From contig NZ_BAABWJ010000004.1 in NCBI RefSeq assembly GCF_040372805.1, forward strand, positions 1-64,000: 64,000 nucleotides of DNA, given 5' to 3'. The translations under genes and the position numbers were made by a program. The notes beneath the pieces were generated by a model. The model ran no database searches, was not told the origin of the DNA, and worked only from the letters and a program-made list of their open reading frames with translations. This document shows, piece after piece, positions 51,540 through 61,279 of the stretch. The DNA comes from Pseudoteredinibacter isoporae_A (lineage in GTDB: Bacteria > Pseudomonadota > Gammaproteobacteria > Pseudomonadales > Cellvibrionaceae). Positions within the stretch are counted from its first letter, which is position 1. Every line of letters begins with the position of its first letter.

Positions 51540-52061
51540 TCAGCTCTGCACTAGTGATTGCGCTTTAAGAAAACGCCGAACTTTTGTTCTCATATTTTTC
51601 ATGGGCGAAGAAGTATTGAATTGGATCATTCTCCCTAATGTCCATTTTTCATACCACAGCTCAACATAGAGAGATTGATTGGAAGTATTCCGTATTATCT
51701 CCGTAAGCTCTTGAATGACGATCTCGTATTCGTCCAACAAAGCATGGTATTCCCAATCATCGTAGTCGCGGTGAAACTTCTCCGCCAACTGCCCAAGTTG
51801 ATTCCATTTATAGCCTGTTTCAGGAAGATCAATATGCTCGCCTTTGTTTCGAGCATCGATCCATTTGATCAGCAACCGTCCCCAGCCGATAAGATATCCT
51901 AGAGTGTCGCTGACGCTAATAAGGGTACCTTTGACATTGCCTTCCACGCCGGGTGTTCGAACCAGAGCATCGGGCACTCGCTGGTAATCGCCCAGGATTT
52001 TTTGGTAACCGTCTTGAATGGCGTGCAGTAATTCGTCTTTATTTTGAGGAATGGAGGACAT
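51540..52061 (-). CDS. ClbS/DfsB family protein
   Basis: Start chosen at ATG 52061 (MSSIPQNKDELLHAIQDGYQ), 173 residues. Family features are the N-terminal NKDELLHAIxxxYxKIL, SVSDTLGYLIGWGRLLIKWI, PETGYKWNQLGQLAEKFH and ELYVELWYEKWTLGRMIQFN (read LYVELWYEKWTLGRMIQ). The family includes ClbS, the colibactin resistance hydrolase of E. coli, and DUF1706/DfsB proteins of unknown role. No colibactin-type cluster is visible here. A protective or DinB-like four-helix function is likely. Confidence 0.8.
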   Translation of the reverse strand: MSSIPQNKDELLHAIQDGYQKILGDYQRVPDALVRTPGVEGNVKGTLISVSDTLGYLIGWGRLLIKWIDARNKGEHIDLPETGYKWNQLGQLAEKFHRDYDDWEYHALLDEYEIVIQELTEIIRNTSNQSLYVELWYEKWTLGRMIQFNTSSPMKNMRTKVRRFLKAQSLVQS

Positions 52062-52115
52062 TGTACTCACTAAGAGTTCGGCATGTCGGTTTGCAGCCGA
52101 CATGCCGAAAATTAT

Positions 52116-54356
52116 TTAGCCATTTAACCAACGCTGCAACAAACGCTGCAACTTGTAAAACTCAATAGGCTTGGCGAGGTACTCGTCCATGCCAGCCGCA
52201 AAGCTTCGAGACTTCTCCCCGTTAAACAGGTGCGATGACATGCCAATGATGGGAATGTGCTCGGAAATTTGATCGCCACGTTCAGCGCTTTTCAGCTCTT
52301 CTTCAATTTCTCGATCACGAATGATTTGAGTGGCCTCAAAACCATCCATGATGGGCATATTGCAATCCATCAACACGATATCAAACGTCTGCTGCTGCAT
52401 TTTGTCGAGCGCTTCTTTGCCGTTAATTGCGACAGTGACTTCGAGCTTCAACTTTTCGAGAAGGCGCTGGGTGACCAATTGGTTAGCTCGATGGTCGTCG
52501 ACCAACAACACGGTATGCCCTTCAAAAGACAACACATGGTCTTTGTCGTGATTCAAACAGGCGGGCTTTGCGTAGTCGCCTTTGAGCAAGAGGTATTCCA
52601 GGGCATTATGTGCGGCATGGGGAGAGAGCGGCTTATTTAAGCGTGCCACCTGCATCTTATCGATGGCATATTGGGTAACCTCTTCACACTCCATATCCCG
52701 TCTATTCCCCACCACAAGCTGAGCAACATCGCGCAACTGTTCGTTGTCGAGAATTTGCTGGGAGATATCCATCCAATCCCGATTGCCGTGTCGGGTGTAA
52801 AACAAGACCAGATCAAACGCTTCATCGTCATTGCGGGCATCCCACATCAGCTGCACGACTGCATCCAGGTCTTTTTCGTGTTTAACACTCAGCCCCCAGT
52901 CTTTAAATTCACGCATCATGGGTTTGCGCACTTCTTTGGACACATCGACCAGCAATGCGCGTTTGCCTTTTAGTCTTGCGTTGACGGGAACTTCTTGAGT
53001 CAAGCTGCCGGAAATTTCCAAAGGCAAGCTCACAAGCACCTGATGGCGTGAAGGGCTGACTTCGACAAATCCGGAAAGCGATTCAGCAAGCGCCTTACAC
53101 ACGACAAAGGACGTGCTGTTTTCCCAGCTGTTCACCAGTGTAGAAGCGCTCTCTTCGCTTTCCCCGGTCGTTTCCCAGGCAGAGTATTTGTCCTCGCCGG
53201 AACCAATCAAGCGAATTTTCAGAGTCAGATTTCCATCGCGTTGATTATCCAGTTTGTAATTCCCCACAATGGTAATTTCTTCGGACTGAGTGGAATACAT
53301 CACGTGGTAAATCAGCTGGTGTAAAATCTGTTGGACGCGCACTGCGTCACCGCGCACCCGCAGAGGAATGGTTGAGTTCAATAAATAATTCAACTCTGTG
53401 TGTTGATGTGCCGCATCTTCAAAGAGATCTTCCAATACGTTTTCCAGCAAACGGCGCAGGTTGAACACACTGACATCACGCTCGTACTGTCGCCCAACGG
53501 TATTGAGATAATCCCCAACGTTATTGATCAATTCCAGCTGGTGCATAGCCGTTCGGTGCGCCATGTCCACCAGCTCTGACTGGTGAGAATTGAGCTGATC
53601 ACGATCAAGCAAAGATAAGCTGCCCAGCAAATCATTTAAGTTAACCCGCACCTCACTGCCGAGGTTTTGTAAAAACTCAGTGCTGAATTGGTCTGCCGCT
53701 TCCATGTCCCGCTTTTCAGCTTCAAGCTCGATGGTTTTACGTGTCAGCGCCTGATTGGTTTCCAAACTTTTCCAATAACTTTCAGCAACGATACGCCCTT
53801 GATGAATCATCAGCAGGAAAAACAGCAAAATAATAATGCCGTACAGGTATCCATTAATCGTGCTTAAAGACACCATCGCTAACGCACCGGGAATCAAACC
53901 GAAGAATTGATACCAGCTCATGTATCGGTTATACGGTGCCAAAGCATTGGCAGTGGAAGAAAAGAAAACGATGGTATAGAACCACAGGATGGTCGTGACG
54001 TCGTCGAGTCCCTTAATTCGGGTGAACGCTACCAAAATCACACTCCACCAAATGGCTCCGAGTAGAGAGGCCAGAAAATACTGATTCCGCCACCGCGAAG
54101 GTGCTCTGGGATAGAGGGAGTCAAAACGGAACAGATAGAAGCTGCGCATTCCTGTCAGCAACAGCAAGCCGATGGTCATAATCGAGGTTACTGTCGGCGC
54201 CTGCAGATAGAGGTCTCCCATCCAGACGCAAAATAAGTACACACAAAAATTGATCAAAATACCGCGACGGCTGTATTTCGCCATTCGACTGTCCGTTTCC
54301 CGCATCAAACGGCGGTCACGGTGTACCTTGGATTCCGGTATAAAGAGCTTAAACAT
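52116..54356 (-). CDS. Hybrid sensor-kinase-like protein with degenerate kinase core and two receivers
   Basis: A 746-residue membrane protein: ~6 N-terminal helices (residues ~30-190), a coiled coil, a dimerisation-like segment, an HATPase-like region, then two receivers. The H-box reads FLQNLGSEVRVNLNDLLGSL; the expected His (SHEIR) is Ser-Glu, so it cannot autophosphorylate normally. The N-box (QQILHQLIYHVM) also lacks its Asn. The first receiver lacks the Asp pocket (KRALLVDVSKEVRKPMM); the second is canonical (TVLLVDDHRANQL, VLMDCNMPIMDG, KPIEF). It is probably phosphorylated by or allosterically tied to another kinase, a pseudokinase/receiver protein. GacS/BarA-like ancestry. Confidence 0.82.
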   Translation of the reverse strand: MFKLFIPESKVHRDRRLMRETDSRMAKYSRRGILINFCVYLFCVWMGDLYLQAPTVTSIMTIGLLLLTGMRSFYLFRFDSLYPRAPSRWRNQYFLASLLGAIWWSVILVAFTRIKGLDDVTTILWFYTIVFFSSTANALAPYNRYMSWYQFFGLIPGALAMVSLSTINGYLYGIIILLFFLLMIHQGRIVAESYWKSLETNQALTRKTIELEAEKRDMEAADQFSTEFLQNLGSEVRVNLNDLLGSLSLLDRDQLNSHQSELVDMAHRTAMHQLELINNVGDYLNTVGRQYERDVSVFNLRRLLENVLEDLFEDAAHQHTELNYLLNSTIPLRVRGDAVRVQQILHQLIYHVMYSTQSEEITIVGNYKLDNQRDGNLTLKIRLIGSGEDKYSAWETTGESEESASTLVNSWENSTSFVVCKALAESLSGFVEVSPSRHQVLVSLPLEISGSLTQEVPVNARLKGKRALLVDVSKEVRKPMMREFKDWGLSVKHEKDLDAVVQLMWDARNDDEAFDLVLFYTRHGNRDWMDISQQILDNEQLRDVAQLVVGNRRDMECEEVTQYAIDKMQVARLNKPLSPHAAHNALEYLLLKGDYAKPACLNHDKDHVLSFEGHTVLLVDDHRANQLVTQRLLEKLKLEVTVAINGKEALDKMQQQTFDIVLMDCNMPIMDGFEATQIIRDREIEEELKSAERGDQISEHIPIIGMSSHLFNGEKSRSFAAGMDEYLAKPIEFYKLQRLLQRWLNG

Positions 54357-54392
54357 AGGGCTTGTTCTCGCTTTTTCTTTGGGGTTGCAGGA

Positions 54393-54593
54393 TTACTGCT
54401 CCATCATCTGAACAATGACGGTTTTAATAATGAAGCCCAGTACCCCCAGACCCAATGCGGTGAAGAGAATCATGGTACCGAATCGCCCGGCATTGGACTT
54501 CTTCGCAAGGTCCCAGACGATAAATGCCATAAAGGCAATTAATCCACCTACCCCAAGATACAAGGACCAGGTTTCGAATGCTTCAATATCCAC
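54393..54593 (-). CDS. Small membrane protein, DUF2788
   Basis: A 66-residue protein with two helices (YLGVGGLIAFMAFIVWDLAK and ILFTALGLGVLGFIIKTVIV) separated by KKSNAGRFG, as in the DUF2788 family of gammaproteobacteria. Function unknown. It is 36 bases upstream of the hybrid-kinase-like gene and may share its promoter. Confidence 0.75.
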   Translation of the reverse strand: MDIEAFETWSLYLGVGGLIAFMAFIVWDLAKKSNAGRFGTMILFTALGLGVLGFIIKTVIVQMMEQ

Positions 54594-54788
54594 TGATTAC
54601 TCCAAGGTCTTACTAAAAATGTGGTATCGGTTACTTTTCTATTCAGGATAAGCCAGATACACTGCTTGAGTCGCTCATATTAGAGAGGCGCATAAAAGTA
54701 CAAAGGTGCTGCCGAGGACATGGGGCCTACGTGTTGCACCGATTACCTGCATTAGGTTTATTATAAGTGAAGACAAAGGGGATATAGA

Positions 54789-55232
54789 ATGAAAATTAAC
54801 ACTAAATTGCTACGCAATGGTCTGTTGGCTTTCACTGCGGCGTCAGTTTTGGCTCTGGCCGGCTGTTCACAGGAAGCCAATGAAGAAAGCAAGGCGGCAG
54901 CAGCCGTTGAAGAAGCCAAAGCAGCGGTTGAAACAGCAGCCGAAGAATCTGGCAATATGCTGGATCAGGCGGCTCAAGCAACTCAAGATGCAGCCTCTAA
55001 CCTGAAAGATCAAGCTTCTGAAGCTATGGCAGATGCCAGCGACAGCGTTAAAGAAGCCGCTAGTGACTTGGGTGAAGGCGCAAAAGAAGCGGTTGGTGCG
55101 GTAAGCGAGAAAGTTGAAGAAGCTGCTGGCGACGCAATGGACAAGCTGGAAGAAGCCACCAAAGACGAAGAGAAAATGAAAGAGCTGAAAGAGAAGGCCG
55201 AAGGCGCTCTGGAAAAGCTGAAAAGCGAATAA
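54789..55232 (+). CDS. Ala/Glu/Lys-rich helical lipoprotein (LEA-like)
   Basis: A 147-residue lipoprotein: signal peptide with lipobox LALAGC, then a long series of 11-residue-type amphipathic repeats (AAAVEEAKAAVETAAEESG, DAASNLKDQASEAMADASD, GEGAKEAVGAVSEKVEEAAG). The pattern resembles LEA/YtxH-like helical proteins that protect membranes or proteins in stress, or the long-helix envelope lipoproteins. It stands alone with its own Shine-Dalgarno (AAAGGGG) and terminator. Specific role unknown. Confidence 0.75.
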   Translation: MKINTKLLRNGLLAFTAASVLALAGCSQEANEESKAAAAVEEAKAAVETAAEESGNMLDQAAQATQDAASNLKDQASEAMADASDSVKEAASDLGEGAKEAVGAVSEKVEEAAGDAMDKLEEATKDEEKMKELKEKAEGALEKLKSE

Positions 55233-55251
55233 TTTCACTTTTCTCAAGCAT

Positions 55252-55279
55252 AAAAAAAGCCGCGAAAGCGGCTTTTTTT
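55252..55279. terminator. Bidirectional terminator, lipoprotein gene and etfA
   Basis: GCCGC-gaaa-GCGGC with A7 before and T7 after: a stable GNRA-loop hairpin that can end transcription from both sides. Confidence 0.88.
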
Positions 55280-55341
55280 ATGCTTGATGGTTTTGTTCAA
55301 ACGGTGAGCAATGCCCCGCTCAAACCCATCGCGAAGCGAGC

Positions 55342-56271
55342 TTAGATGGAAGATTCCAACTCAGGTACCGCTTCAAAGAGATCCGCAACCAGACCGTAGT
55401 CAGCCACCTGGAAAATAGGCGCTTCTTCGTCTTTGTTGATTGCCACAATCACTTTCGAGTCTTTCATACCGGCCAAATGCTGGATAGCACCGGAGATACC
55501 AACAGCGATGTACAAGTCAGGAGCAACAATCTTACCGGTTTGACCCACCTGCATATCGTTCGGTACAAAGCCGGCATCTACCGCAGCACGGGATGCGCCA
55601 ACAGCAGCACCCAGTTTGTCAGCGACCTTGTAGAGCATTTCAAAGTTGTCGCCGTTCTGCATGCCACGACCACCGGAGATTACGATCTTGGCCGCCGTCA
55701 GTTCAGGACGATCGCTCTTCGCCAGTTCTTCACCAACGAAAGAAGACACGCCAGCGTCCTGAGCATTATCGAGAGACTCAACCGCCGCGGAACCGCCTTC
55801 AGCCGCAACGGCGTCGAACGCTGTACCACGTACAGTAATCACCTTAATCGCATCAGAACTTTGAACCGTCGCGATAACGTTACCAGCGTAGATTGGGCGC
55901 TTGAATGTGTCGCTGCTTTCAACAGAAATGATGTCAGAGATAGCCTGCACGTCTAACAGGGCTGCCGCACGAGGCATAATGTTCTTGCCATTGCTTGTGG
56001 CGGAGGCCAGAACGTGTGTGTAGTCCTTGCCCAAGTCAGCAACCAAAGCGGCCACATTTTCAGCCAATTGGTTTTCGTACGCAGCATTGTCAGCAAGCAA
56101 TACCTTAGCAACGCCATCCGCTTGAGCCGCAGCTTCAGCAACAGCACCACAAGCTGTACCGGCAACCAGTACATGAATGTCTCCGCCAATCGCCTTTGCT
56201 GCCGCCAAGGTGTTCAGGGTTGCACCCTTGAGGCTGGCATTATCGTGTTCTGCAATTACTAGAATACTCAT
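55342..56271 (-). CDS. etfA: Electron transfer flavoprotein alpha subunit
   Basis: A 309-residue EtfA. The C-terminal FAD domain shows VISGGRGMQNGDNFEMLYKV, AAVDAGFVPNDMQVGQTGKI, APDLYIAVGISGAIQHLAGM and DEEAPIFQVADYGLVADLFE, all hallmark motifs. With EtfB it accepts electrons from acyl-CoA and related dehydrogenases and passes them to ETF-ubiquinone oxidoreductase, encoded divergently next door. The start is one base after the etfB stop; they form one operon. Confidence 0.96.
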   Translation of the reverse strand: MSILVIAEHDNASLKGATLNTLAAAKAIGGDIHVLVAGTACGAVAEAAAQADGVAKVLLADNAAYENQLAENVAALVADLGKDYTHVLASATSNGKNIMPRAAALLDVQAISDIISVESSDTFKRPIYAGNVIATVQSSDAIKVITVRGTAFDAVAAEGGSAAVESLDNAQDAGVSSFVGEELAKSDRPELTAAKIVISGGRGMQNGDNFEMLYKVADKLGAAVGASRAAVDAGFVPNDMQVGQTGKIVAPDLYIAVGISGAIQHLAGMKDSKVIVAINKDEEAPIFQVADYGLVADLFEAVPELESSI

Positions 56272-56272
56272 C

Positions 56273-57022
56273 TTAGATCACCTTCGCCTCATTCTTCAGT
56301 TTATCAACCAGCTCAGCTACGTCTGCTACCTTGATGCCCGCACTGCGCTCGGCAGGTGGCTCAACTTTCAAGGTTTGTACACGCGGTGCGATATCAACGC
56401 CCAGCTCGTCCGGCGTTGTGGTATCGAGGGGCTTTTTCTTTGCCTTCATAATGTTAGGCAAGGATGCATAACGAGGCTCGTTCAAGCGCAAATCGGTAGT
56501 CACGATCGCAGGCAGGTTCAGCTTAACCGTTTGCAAGCCGCCATCGATTTCACGGGTAACGTTGACCGTTCCATCTTCTACAGCCACTTCGGAGGCGAAA
56601 GTACCCTGAGGCATATTGCTCAGCGCACCCAACATCTGACCGGTCTGGTTGTTATCACCATCGATAGACTGCTTACCCATGATAACCAGGTCAGGAGACT
56701 CTTTGGCGATGATGGCATTCAGACATTTAGCCACACCCAGTGGTTGCAGCTCGGCGTCAGTTTCCACCAGAATGCCGCGATCAGCACCCAGTGCCATCGC
56801 AGTACGAATTTGTTCCTGGGATTGCTTGGTACCCAGAGATACAGCGACTACTTCGGTCGCAACGCCTTTCTCTTTTAGGCGAACCGCTTCTTCAACAGCA
56901 ATTTCACAGAAAGGGTTAATAGACATTTTAGCGTTGGCAATATCAACGTCAGTACCGTCTGACTTTGGACGTACTTTGACGTTGTAGTCCACAACGCGTT
57001 TAACAGCAACAAGAATCTTCAT
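56273..57022 (-). CDS. etfB: Electron transfer flavoprotein beta subunit
   Basis: A 249-residue EtfB beginning MKILVAVKRVVDYNVKVRPK, with SINPFCEIAVEEAVRLKE, VSLGTKQSQEQIRTAMALGA (AMP-binding region), VIMGKQSIDGDNNQTGQML and TREIDGGLQTVKLNLPAIVT, the ETF-beta signature, and the conserved NIMKAKKKPLDT. It binds AMP structurally and donates the partner interface for dehydrogenases. Upstream gene of the etfBA operon. Confidence 0.96.
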   Translation of the reverse strand: MKILVAVKRVVDYNVKVRPKSDGTDVDIANAKMSINPFCEIAVEEAVRLKEKGVATEVVAVSLGTKQSQEQIRTAMALGADRGILVETDAELQPLGVAKCLNAIIAKESPDLVIMGKQSIDGDNNQTGQMLGALSNMPQGTFASEVAVEDGTVNVTREIDGGLQTVKLNLPAIVTTDLRLNEPRYASLPNIMKAKKKPLDTTTPDELGVDIAPRVQTLKVEPPAERSAGIKVADVAELVDKLKNEAKVI

Positions 57023-57665
57023 CGGTTTCCCATTCGCTTATCGTTGAAGGATAAACGCGGCAGCACCCTCTGGCTTTACGCCCTTGTTGTTTTAAGAGTG
57101 GTACCACATTCCCGCAGTGCTCTGGCCAACAAAAGAAAGACTTAGGTGGCCACATCGAGCGGCGAGTATGTTGAAGCAGCGGCCCCCTAAAATCAATACC
57201 TGTTGTGCTCATGGAGAATGGCAAGATTGCTCAAAGTCGCTGGAATTAGTCATTTAGTCTACAAAGATGGTACTTAGTGTGCGCAGAAAATAGGCACTTG
57301 ATGCCCTTCATCTATAGGCCTGCTCCCAGCGGTGGAACATTCGGTCATAGCTTTGCGCCTTTTTACCATTGGTCTAATGCGGCCTCGGCAGCTATAATCC
57401 ACGCCAATACAAGAGTATAAGGGCATTACTTAAACTTATCTTAGCGCTTTGCCAGTTTTTCTAAGACATCCATTCGGGTGATAGCGAATATCCACTGAAT
57501 GAATGAGAAAATTTCGCCAAAGCCGGGATAATCTACTGCCTTAAAGCTGGCCTCTTGCGGCGAACTCACTGCTGCTAGAACACAAAAAAGCCAGCCAAAC
57601 CGCTGCAACAAGTGTTTCCGTTGTCGCTGGAACCGTATTTAGCTAGAAAAGCCAGGAGTGAAGCT
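57023..57665. other. Divergent promoter region between etfBA and ETF-QO
   Basis: About 640 bases without a gene. It must hold promoters for both directions; I could not assign boxes or a regulator site. Several short ORFs in it lack coding character. Confidence 0.5.
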
Positions 57666-59306
57666 GTGGAAAGAGAATATATGGAATACGATGTGGTCAT
57701 CGTTGGTGGCGGCCCTGCCGGACTATCAGCAGCCTGTCGTATCAAACAACTGAACGAAGAAATCTCTGTCTGCTTGGTTGAAAAAGGATCTGAGGTTGGC
57801 GCCCACATCCTTTCCGGTGCGGTATTCGAGCCCACCGCCCTTAATGAACTGTTCCCTGACTGGAAAGAACGCGGAGCCCCTCTGAATACCGAGGTGACCG
57901 GCGACGACATCTATATGTTGCGCAATGCGGACAGCAGCATCAAGATTCCTCACCTCTTTGCTCCGAAGACCATGCACAATGACGGCAACTATATTATTAG
58001 CCTCGGCAACCTGTGCCGCTGGCTGGCCGAGCAGGCTGAAGCCCTGGGTGTGGAAATCTTCCCCGGATTTGCCGCCGCCGAAGTGGTTTATCACGACGAC
58101 GGCAGCGTAAAAGGCATTGCCACGGGTGACATGGGCATTGGCCTGGATGGACAACAAAAAGACAGTTACATGCCCGGCATGGAGCTGCATGGCAAATACA
58201 CGCTGTTCACTGAGGGCTGTCGCGGTCAACTTGGTAAGCAACTCATCGCCAAATTTGAATTGGATAAAGATGTCGAGCCTCAGCATTATGGTATCGGCAT
58301 TAAAGAAATCTGGAAGATCCCAGCGGAACAGCATAAACAAGGCCTAGTGGTTCACACCGCAGGCTGGCCGTTGAGCGAGTCTGGCTCCGCGGGTGGTACC
58401 TTCCTGTACCACATTGAAGACAATCAAGTGGTTATTGGTCTTATCACCGATTTGTCATACAGCAACCCCCACCTGAGTCCTTTCGACGAATTCCAGCGCT
58501 ACAAACATCACCCCGTTGCCAAGCAATATCTGGACGGCGGTGAGCGCTTGGCGTACGGTGCCCGTGCAATTACCAAAGGTGGCCTGCAGTCCCAGCCCAA
58601 GATGACTTTCCCGGGCGGATTGTTGCTGGGCGATAACGCCGGCACACTGAACTTTGCCAAGATCAAGGGCAGCCACACCGCCATGAAATCCGGCATGTTA
58701 GGCGCAGAAGCCGTCGTAAAGGCCATTGCTGAAGAACGCGTTGGTCAAGATCTGGTGGAATTCGCGGATGCCTACAAGGCCTCCTGGGCTTGGAAAGAGC
58801 TGCACACTCAGCGTAACTTCGGACCGGCTCAACACAAATGGGGCAACATCCTCGGGTCGGCTTACGCCTTTATCGACATCAATGTGTTCAACGGCTCCCT
58901 GCCCTGGACCCTGTCGGATCCCAAACCGGATCACGAGGGTATGCAGCTGGCGTCTGAAGCCAAGAAGATCGATTACCCCAAGCCAGATGGTAAGCTGAGT
59001 TTCGACAAGCCTTCATCCGTGTTTCTGTCGAACACCAACCACGAGGAAGACCAACCTTGCCACTTGACGCTGAAAGACGACACGATCCCAATGGAGGTGA
59101 ATTTCGCCAAATGGGATGAGCCCGCACAGCGCTACTGCCCAGCCGGCGTATATGAAGTCGTTGAACAGGAAGATGGCAGCAAGAAATTCCAAATCAATGG
59201 TCAGAACTGTGTTCACTGTAAAACCTGTGATATCAAGGACCCAAGCCAGAACATTACCTGGGTATGCCCAGAAGGCGCTGGCGGCCCGAACTACCCGAAC
59301 ATGTAG
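57666..59306 (+). CDS. Electron transfer flavoprotein-ubiquinone oxidoreductase
   Basis: GTG 57666 with AGGAG upstream is chosen; 546 residues. The N-terminal FAD motif VVIVGGGPAGLSAACRIKQL and EKGSEVGAHILSGAVFEP are diagnostic. GGLQSQPKMTFPGGLLLGDN (FAD end), FAKIKGSHTAMKSGMLGAEA and the C-terminal [4Fe-4S] ligands (RYCPAGVYE, NCVHCKTCDIKDPSQNITW) complete the enzyme. It moves electrons from reduced ETF to ubiquinone at the inner membrane. Divergent from etfBA, so the module for fatty- and amino-acid oxidation is complete here. Confidence 0.95.
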   Translation: MEREYMEYDVVIVGGGPAGLSAACRIKQLNEEISVCLVEKGSEVGAHILSGAVFEPTALNELFPDWKERGAPLNTEVTGDDIYMLRNADSSIKIPHLFAPKTMHNDGNYIISLGNLCRWLAEQAEALGVEIFPGFAAAEVVYHDDGSVKGIATGDMGIGLDGQQKDSYMPGMELHGKYTLFTEGCRGQLGKQLIAKFELDKDVEPQHYGIGIKEIWKIPAEQHKQGLVVHTAGWPLSESGSAGGTFLYHIEDNQVVIGLITDLSYSNPHLSPFDEFQRYKHHPVAKQYLDGGERLAYGARAITKGGLQSQPKMTFPGGLLLGDNAGTLNFAKIKGSHTAMKSGMLGAEAVVKAIAEERVGQDLVEFADAYKASWAWKELHTQRNFGPAQHKWGNILGSAYAFIDINVFNGSLPWTLSDPKPDHEGMQLASEAKKIDYPKPDGKLSFDKPSSVFLSNTNHEEDQPCHLTLKDDTIPMEVNFAKWDEPAQRYCPAGVYEVVEQEDGSKKFQINGQNCVHCKTCDIKDPSQNITWVCPEGAGGPNYPNM

Positions 59307-59330
59307 GGGATGGGTTTTTCCGTACCATTA

Positions 59331-59358
59331 AAAAAGGGCCTTAAAAGGCCCTTTTTTG
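59331..59358. terminator. Bidirectional terminator after ETF-QO
   Basis: AAAAAAGGGCC-ttaaaa-GGCCCTTTTTT (one 5-bp G/C stem extended by A/T tracts), between two convergent genes. Confidence 0.88.
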
Positions 59359-59384
59359 TTTTATTCGCGGAAGCAACAAGCCTC

Positions 59385-59957
59385 TTAGTATACCTTTCCC
59401 AGTGAACACCCTACTCCGCCGCTGAAGACTTTCATTTCACCTTCACAATCCTGAGCCAGATTCACCAGCTCATAAAATACCGAGCGAGACAGGCTGGCGC
59501 TCAAGCCATCACGGACTTCAATGCAGGGGACACTCTGCTTACCGTATTCTTCAAACCAAATAGGATGCTCTGCATCCAAGCGGACAAATTCGCCAATCTC
59601 GTTGCGAAACTCCAGGTAATAGACGCCATCATCTTCGAGCTCCATCATCTGGTTTAACGAGAACACCTGCCTTTCAACAGTAATTCTCCATTTTTCAACG
59701 GGGGTAACCAGAAAATAGTCATCGCCCTCGCGCTTGAGGATCGAAGCAAATAAGGCTCTCAGGGGGAGGCGTTTGATGGGATCGCCTTCGTGATACCACA
59801 TGCCGTCCGCGGCAATACGAATATCGATATCACCACTGAAATCCGGGTTCCAAAGATGCACTGGTGGGCGCTTCCCCGGTTCGGCGGCCTGTTGAATGGC
59901 CTGGCTGAGCTGTTCTGGGTCTAGCATCGGTCTTAATTGATAATTCCTGCTTGGCAT
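59385..59957 (-). CDS. DUF1285 family protein
   Basis: A 190-residue protein with the DUF1285 landmarks: PVHLWNPDFSGDIDIRIAAD, GMWYHEGDPIKRLPLRALFA, FLVTPVEKWRITVERQVF-like (read LVTPVEKWRITVE) and HPIWFEEYGKQSVPCIEVRD with GLSASLSRSVFYELVNLA. These small conserved proteobacterial proteins have a known fold but unclear function. Convergent with ETF-QO. Confidence 0.85.
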   Translation of the reverse strand: MPSRNYQLRPMLDPEQLSQAIQQAAEPGKRPPVHLWNPDFSGDIDIRIAADGMWYHEGDPIKRLPLRALFASILKREGDDYFLVTPVEKWRITVERQVFSLNQMMELEDDGVYYLEFRNEIGEFVRLDAEHPIWFEEYGKQSVPCIEVRDGLSASLSRSVFYELVNLAQDCEGEMKVFSGGVGCSLGKVY

Positions 59958-60102
59958 ATCACCCTCTCTTCTTGAGTCTCACTAGCCAGTGACGTTGGCC
60001 ATACAACGGAGGATTTTGGTCTTCCCAGAATCTGGGTGCTCCAGTCTGCCGACACTCGCCCCTCGATGCAAGGACCCTCTGTCTCAAATCTTTGATCCAG
60101 AT

Positions 60103-60711
60103 CTATAGAGGCGACACCATAGCCAGCTGTTGGGCATATTGCGCCGACGCCTGCTTAAGTAGCTCCAGTGGCGTGATATGCGACCAGGCAATGCGGCGGC
60201 TGACTGAGTCCAATATGGCGGAATCCAGTAATTTGCCGCTGTAGCTGTCATAGAGCTGGATCTGCAACCGCACCCTATCCCTCCCCAGAGACTTACCAGA
60301 ATCCATATCTTCATCGTATTCCCGCCAGCTGCTCAATTGATCGTCCATGATCGACAGATGGTGATACACCGTGATGGGCATACGCATAAGCCGAGCGCTG
60401 GCGAGGGCTTCGCCAAGCGTTGCCGGGTTTGAGGAGGCTCGGCTCAGGGGAAACTGCTCCAATAACGCATCGTACAGGTTTTCGGTGATGGTAAGCTCCG
60501 TTCGAGGAATCAGATCATTTTTTGCCATCGCAATATACAAGGGCGTGTGAGTGTTCAAGCGCCATTGCTGCTGTCGCTCAATATACACCTTGTCGCGTAG
60601 CTGCAAATAATCCGGAATCTTCTGGGCTACATTTTGTGTGTACTGGGGGGTGCAGGCGGTACAGCTCAATACACCGAGAAGCAGCGCGATGCCAGGCGTA
60701 CTTAATTGCAT
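60103..60711 (-). CDS. Lipoprotein, DUF4823-like
   Basis: A 202-residue lipoprotein: signal peptide with lipobox LSCTAC, then a domain with YIAMAKNDLIPRTELTITEN, ALASARLMRMPITVYHHLSI, RDRVRLQIQLYDSYSGKLLD and SRRIAWSHITPLELLKQASA. Repeated alternation and a C-terminal helix recall DUF4823 outer-membrane lipoproteins. Function unknown; family by recollection. Confidence 0.65.
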   Translation of the reverse strand: MQLSTPGIALLLGVLSCTACTPQYTQNVAQKIPDYLQLRDKVYIERQQQWRLNTHTPLYIAMAKNDLIPRTELTITENLYDALLEQFPLSRASSNPATLGEALASARLMRMPITVYHHLSIMDDQLSSWREYDEDMDSGKSLGRDRVRLQIQLYDSYSGKLLDSAILDSVSRRIAWSHITPLELLKQASAQYAQQLAMVSPL

Positions 60712-61279
60712 GTTAAAACCCTCATAATCCTATTCATTGTATTTGGCATTTGAGGCCACAAGGCGGCCTGATACCGATTGACTGGGCCCAGCGGCAAACT
60801 CCTGCCACTGACGACTCTGAAGAGGACACTTTTCGCCCTTCCAGAACCCATATTTTTTGCTCAAAAGAACATTCGCCACGAAAATTCCGACAATTTCCTG
60901 ACTTCGAATATGTCCCATGAAAAATTGCAAGTTTAGGGCCAAAGCGTAACTCTCGGCGGCGAGAAAGTTTTTTTGTCACTTAAAGTTATATAGCAAAGGT
61001 TTTATTAGTACCCAAAATCAATAACGATTAGCGATTAATCACCTCGGAGCCCAGAGCCGATGCGGATATAAGGATTGAGCATTTAAGAAGGAACGAGACA
61101 TGAAAAAAACATTTAAGCAAACGTTATATTTCACTGGCTTTTTTTTTAATTTGATTAATACTTATTAGTGCCAGCAAGGTAAATGACAGCAGCCAGTCTT
61201 CATCTTACAGATCGAACAGAGCACTGTTATCTTTCTTCAAAGCTATGTTCAACGACGTGTTTACTCCTAATGGTCTTGG

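Noticed and set aside
60730..60979. Two overlapping minus ORFs
   Set aside because: They conflict, lack coding character and ribosome sites.
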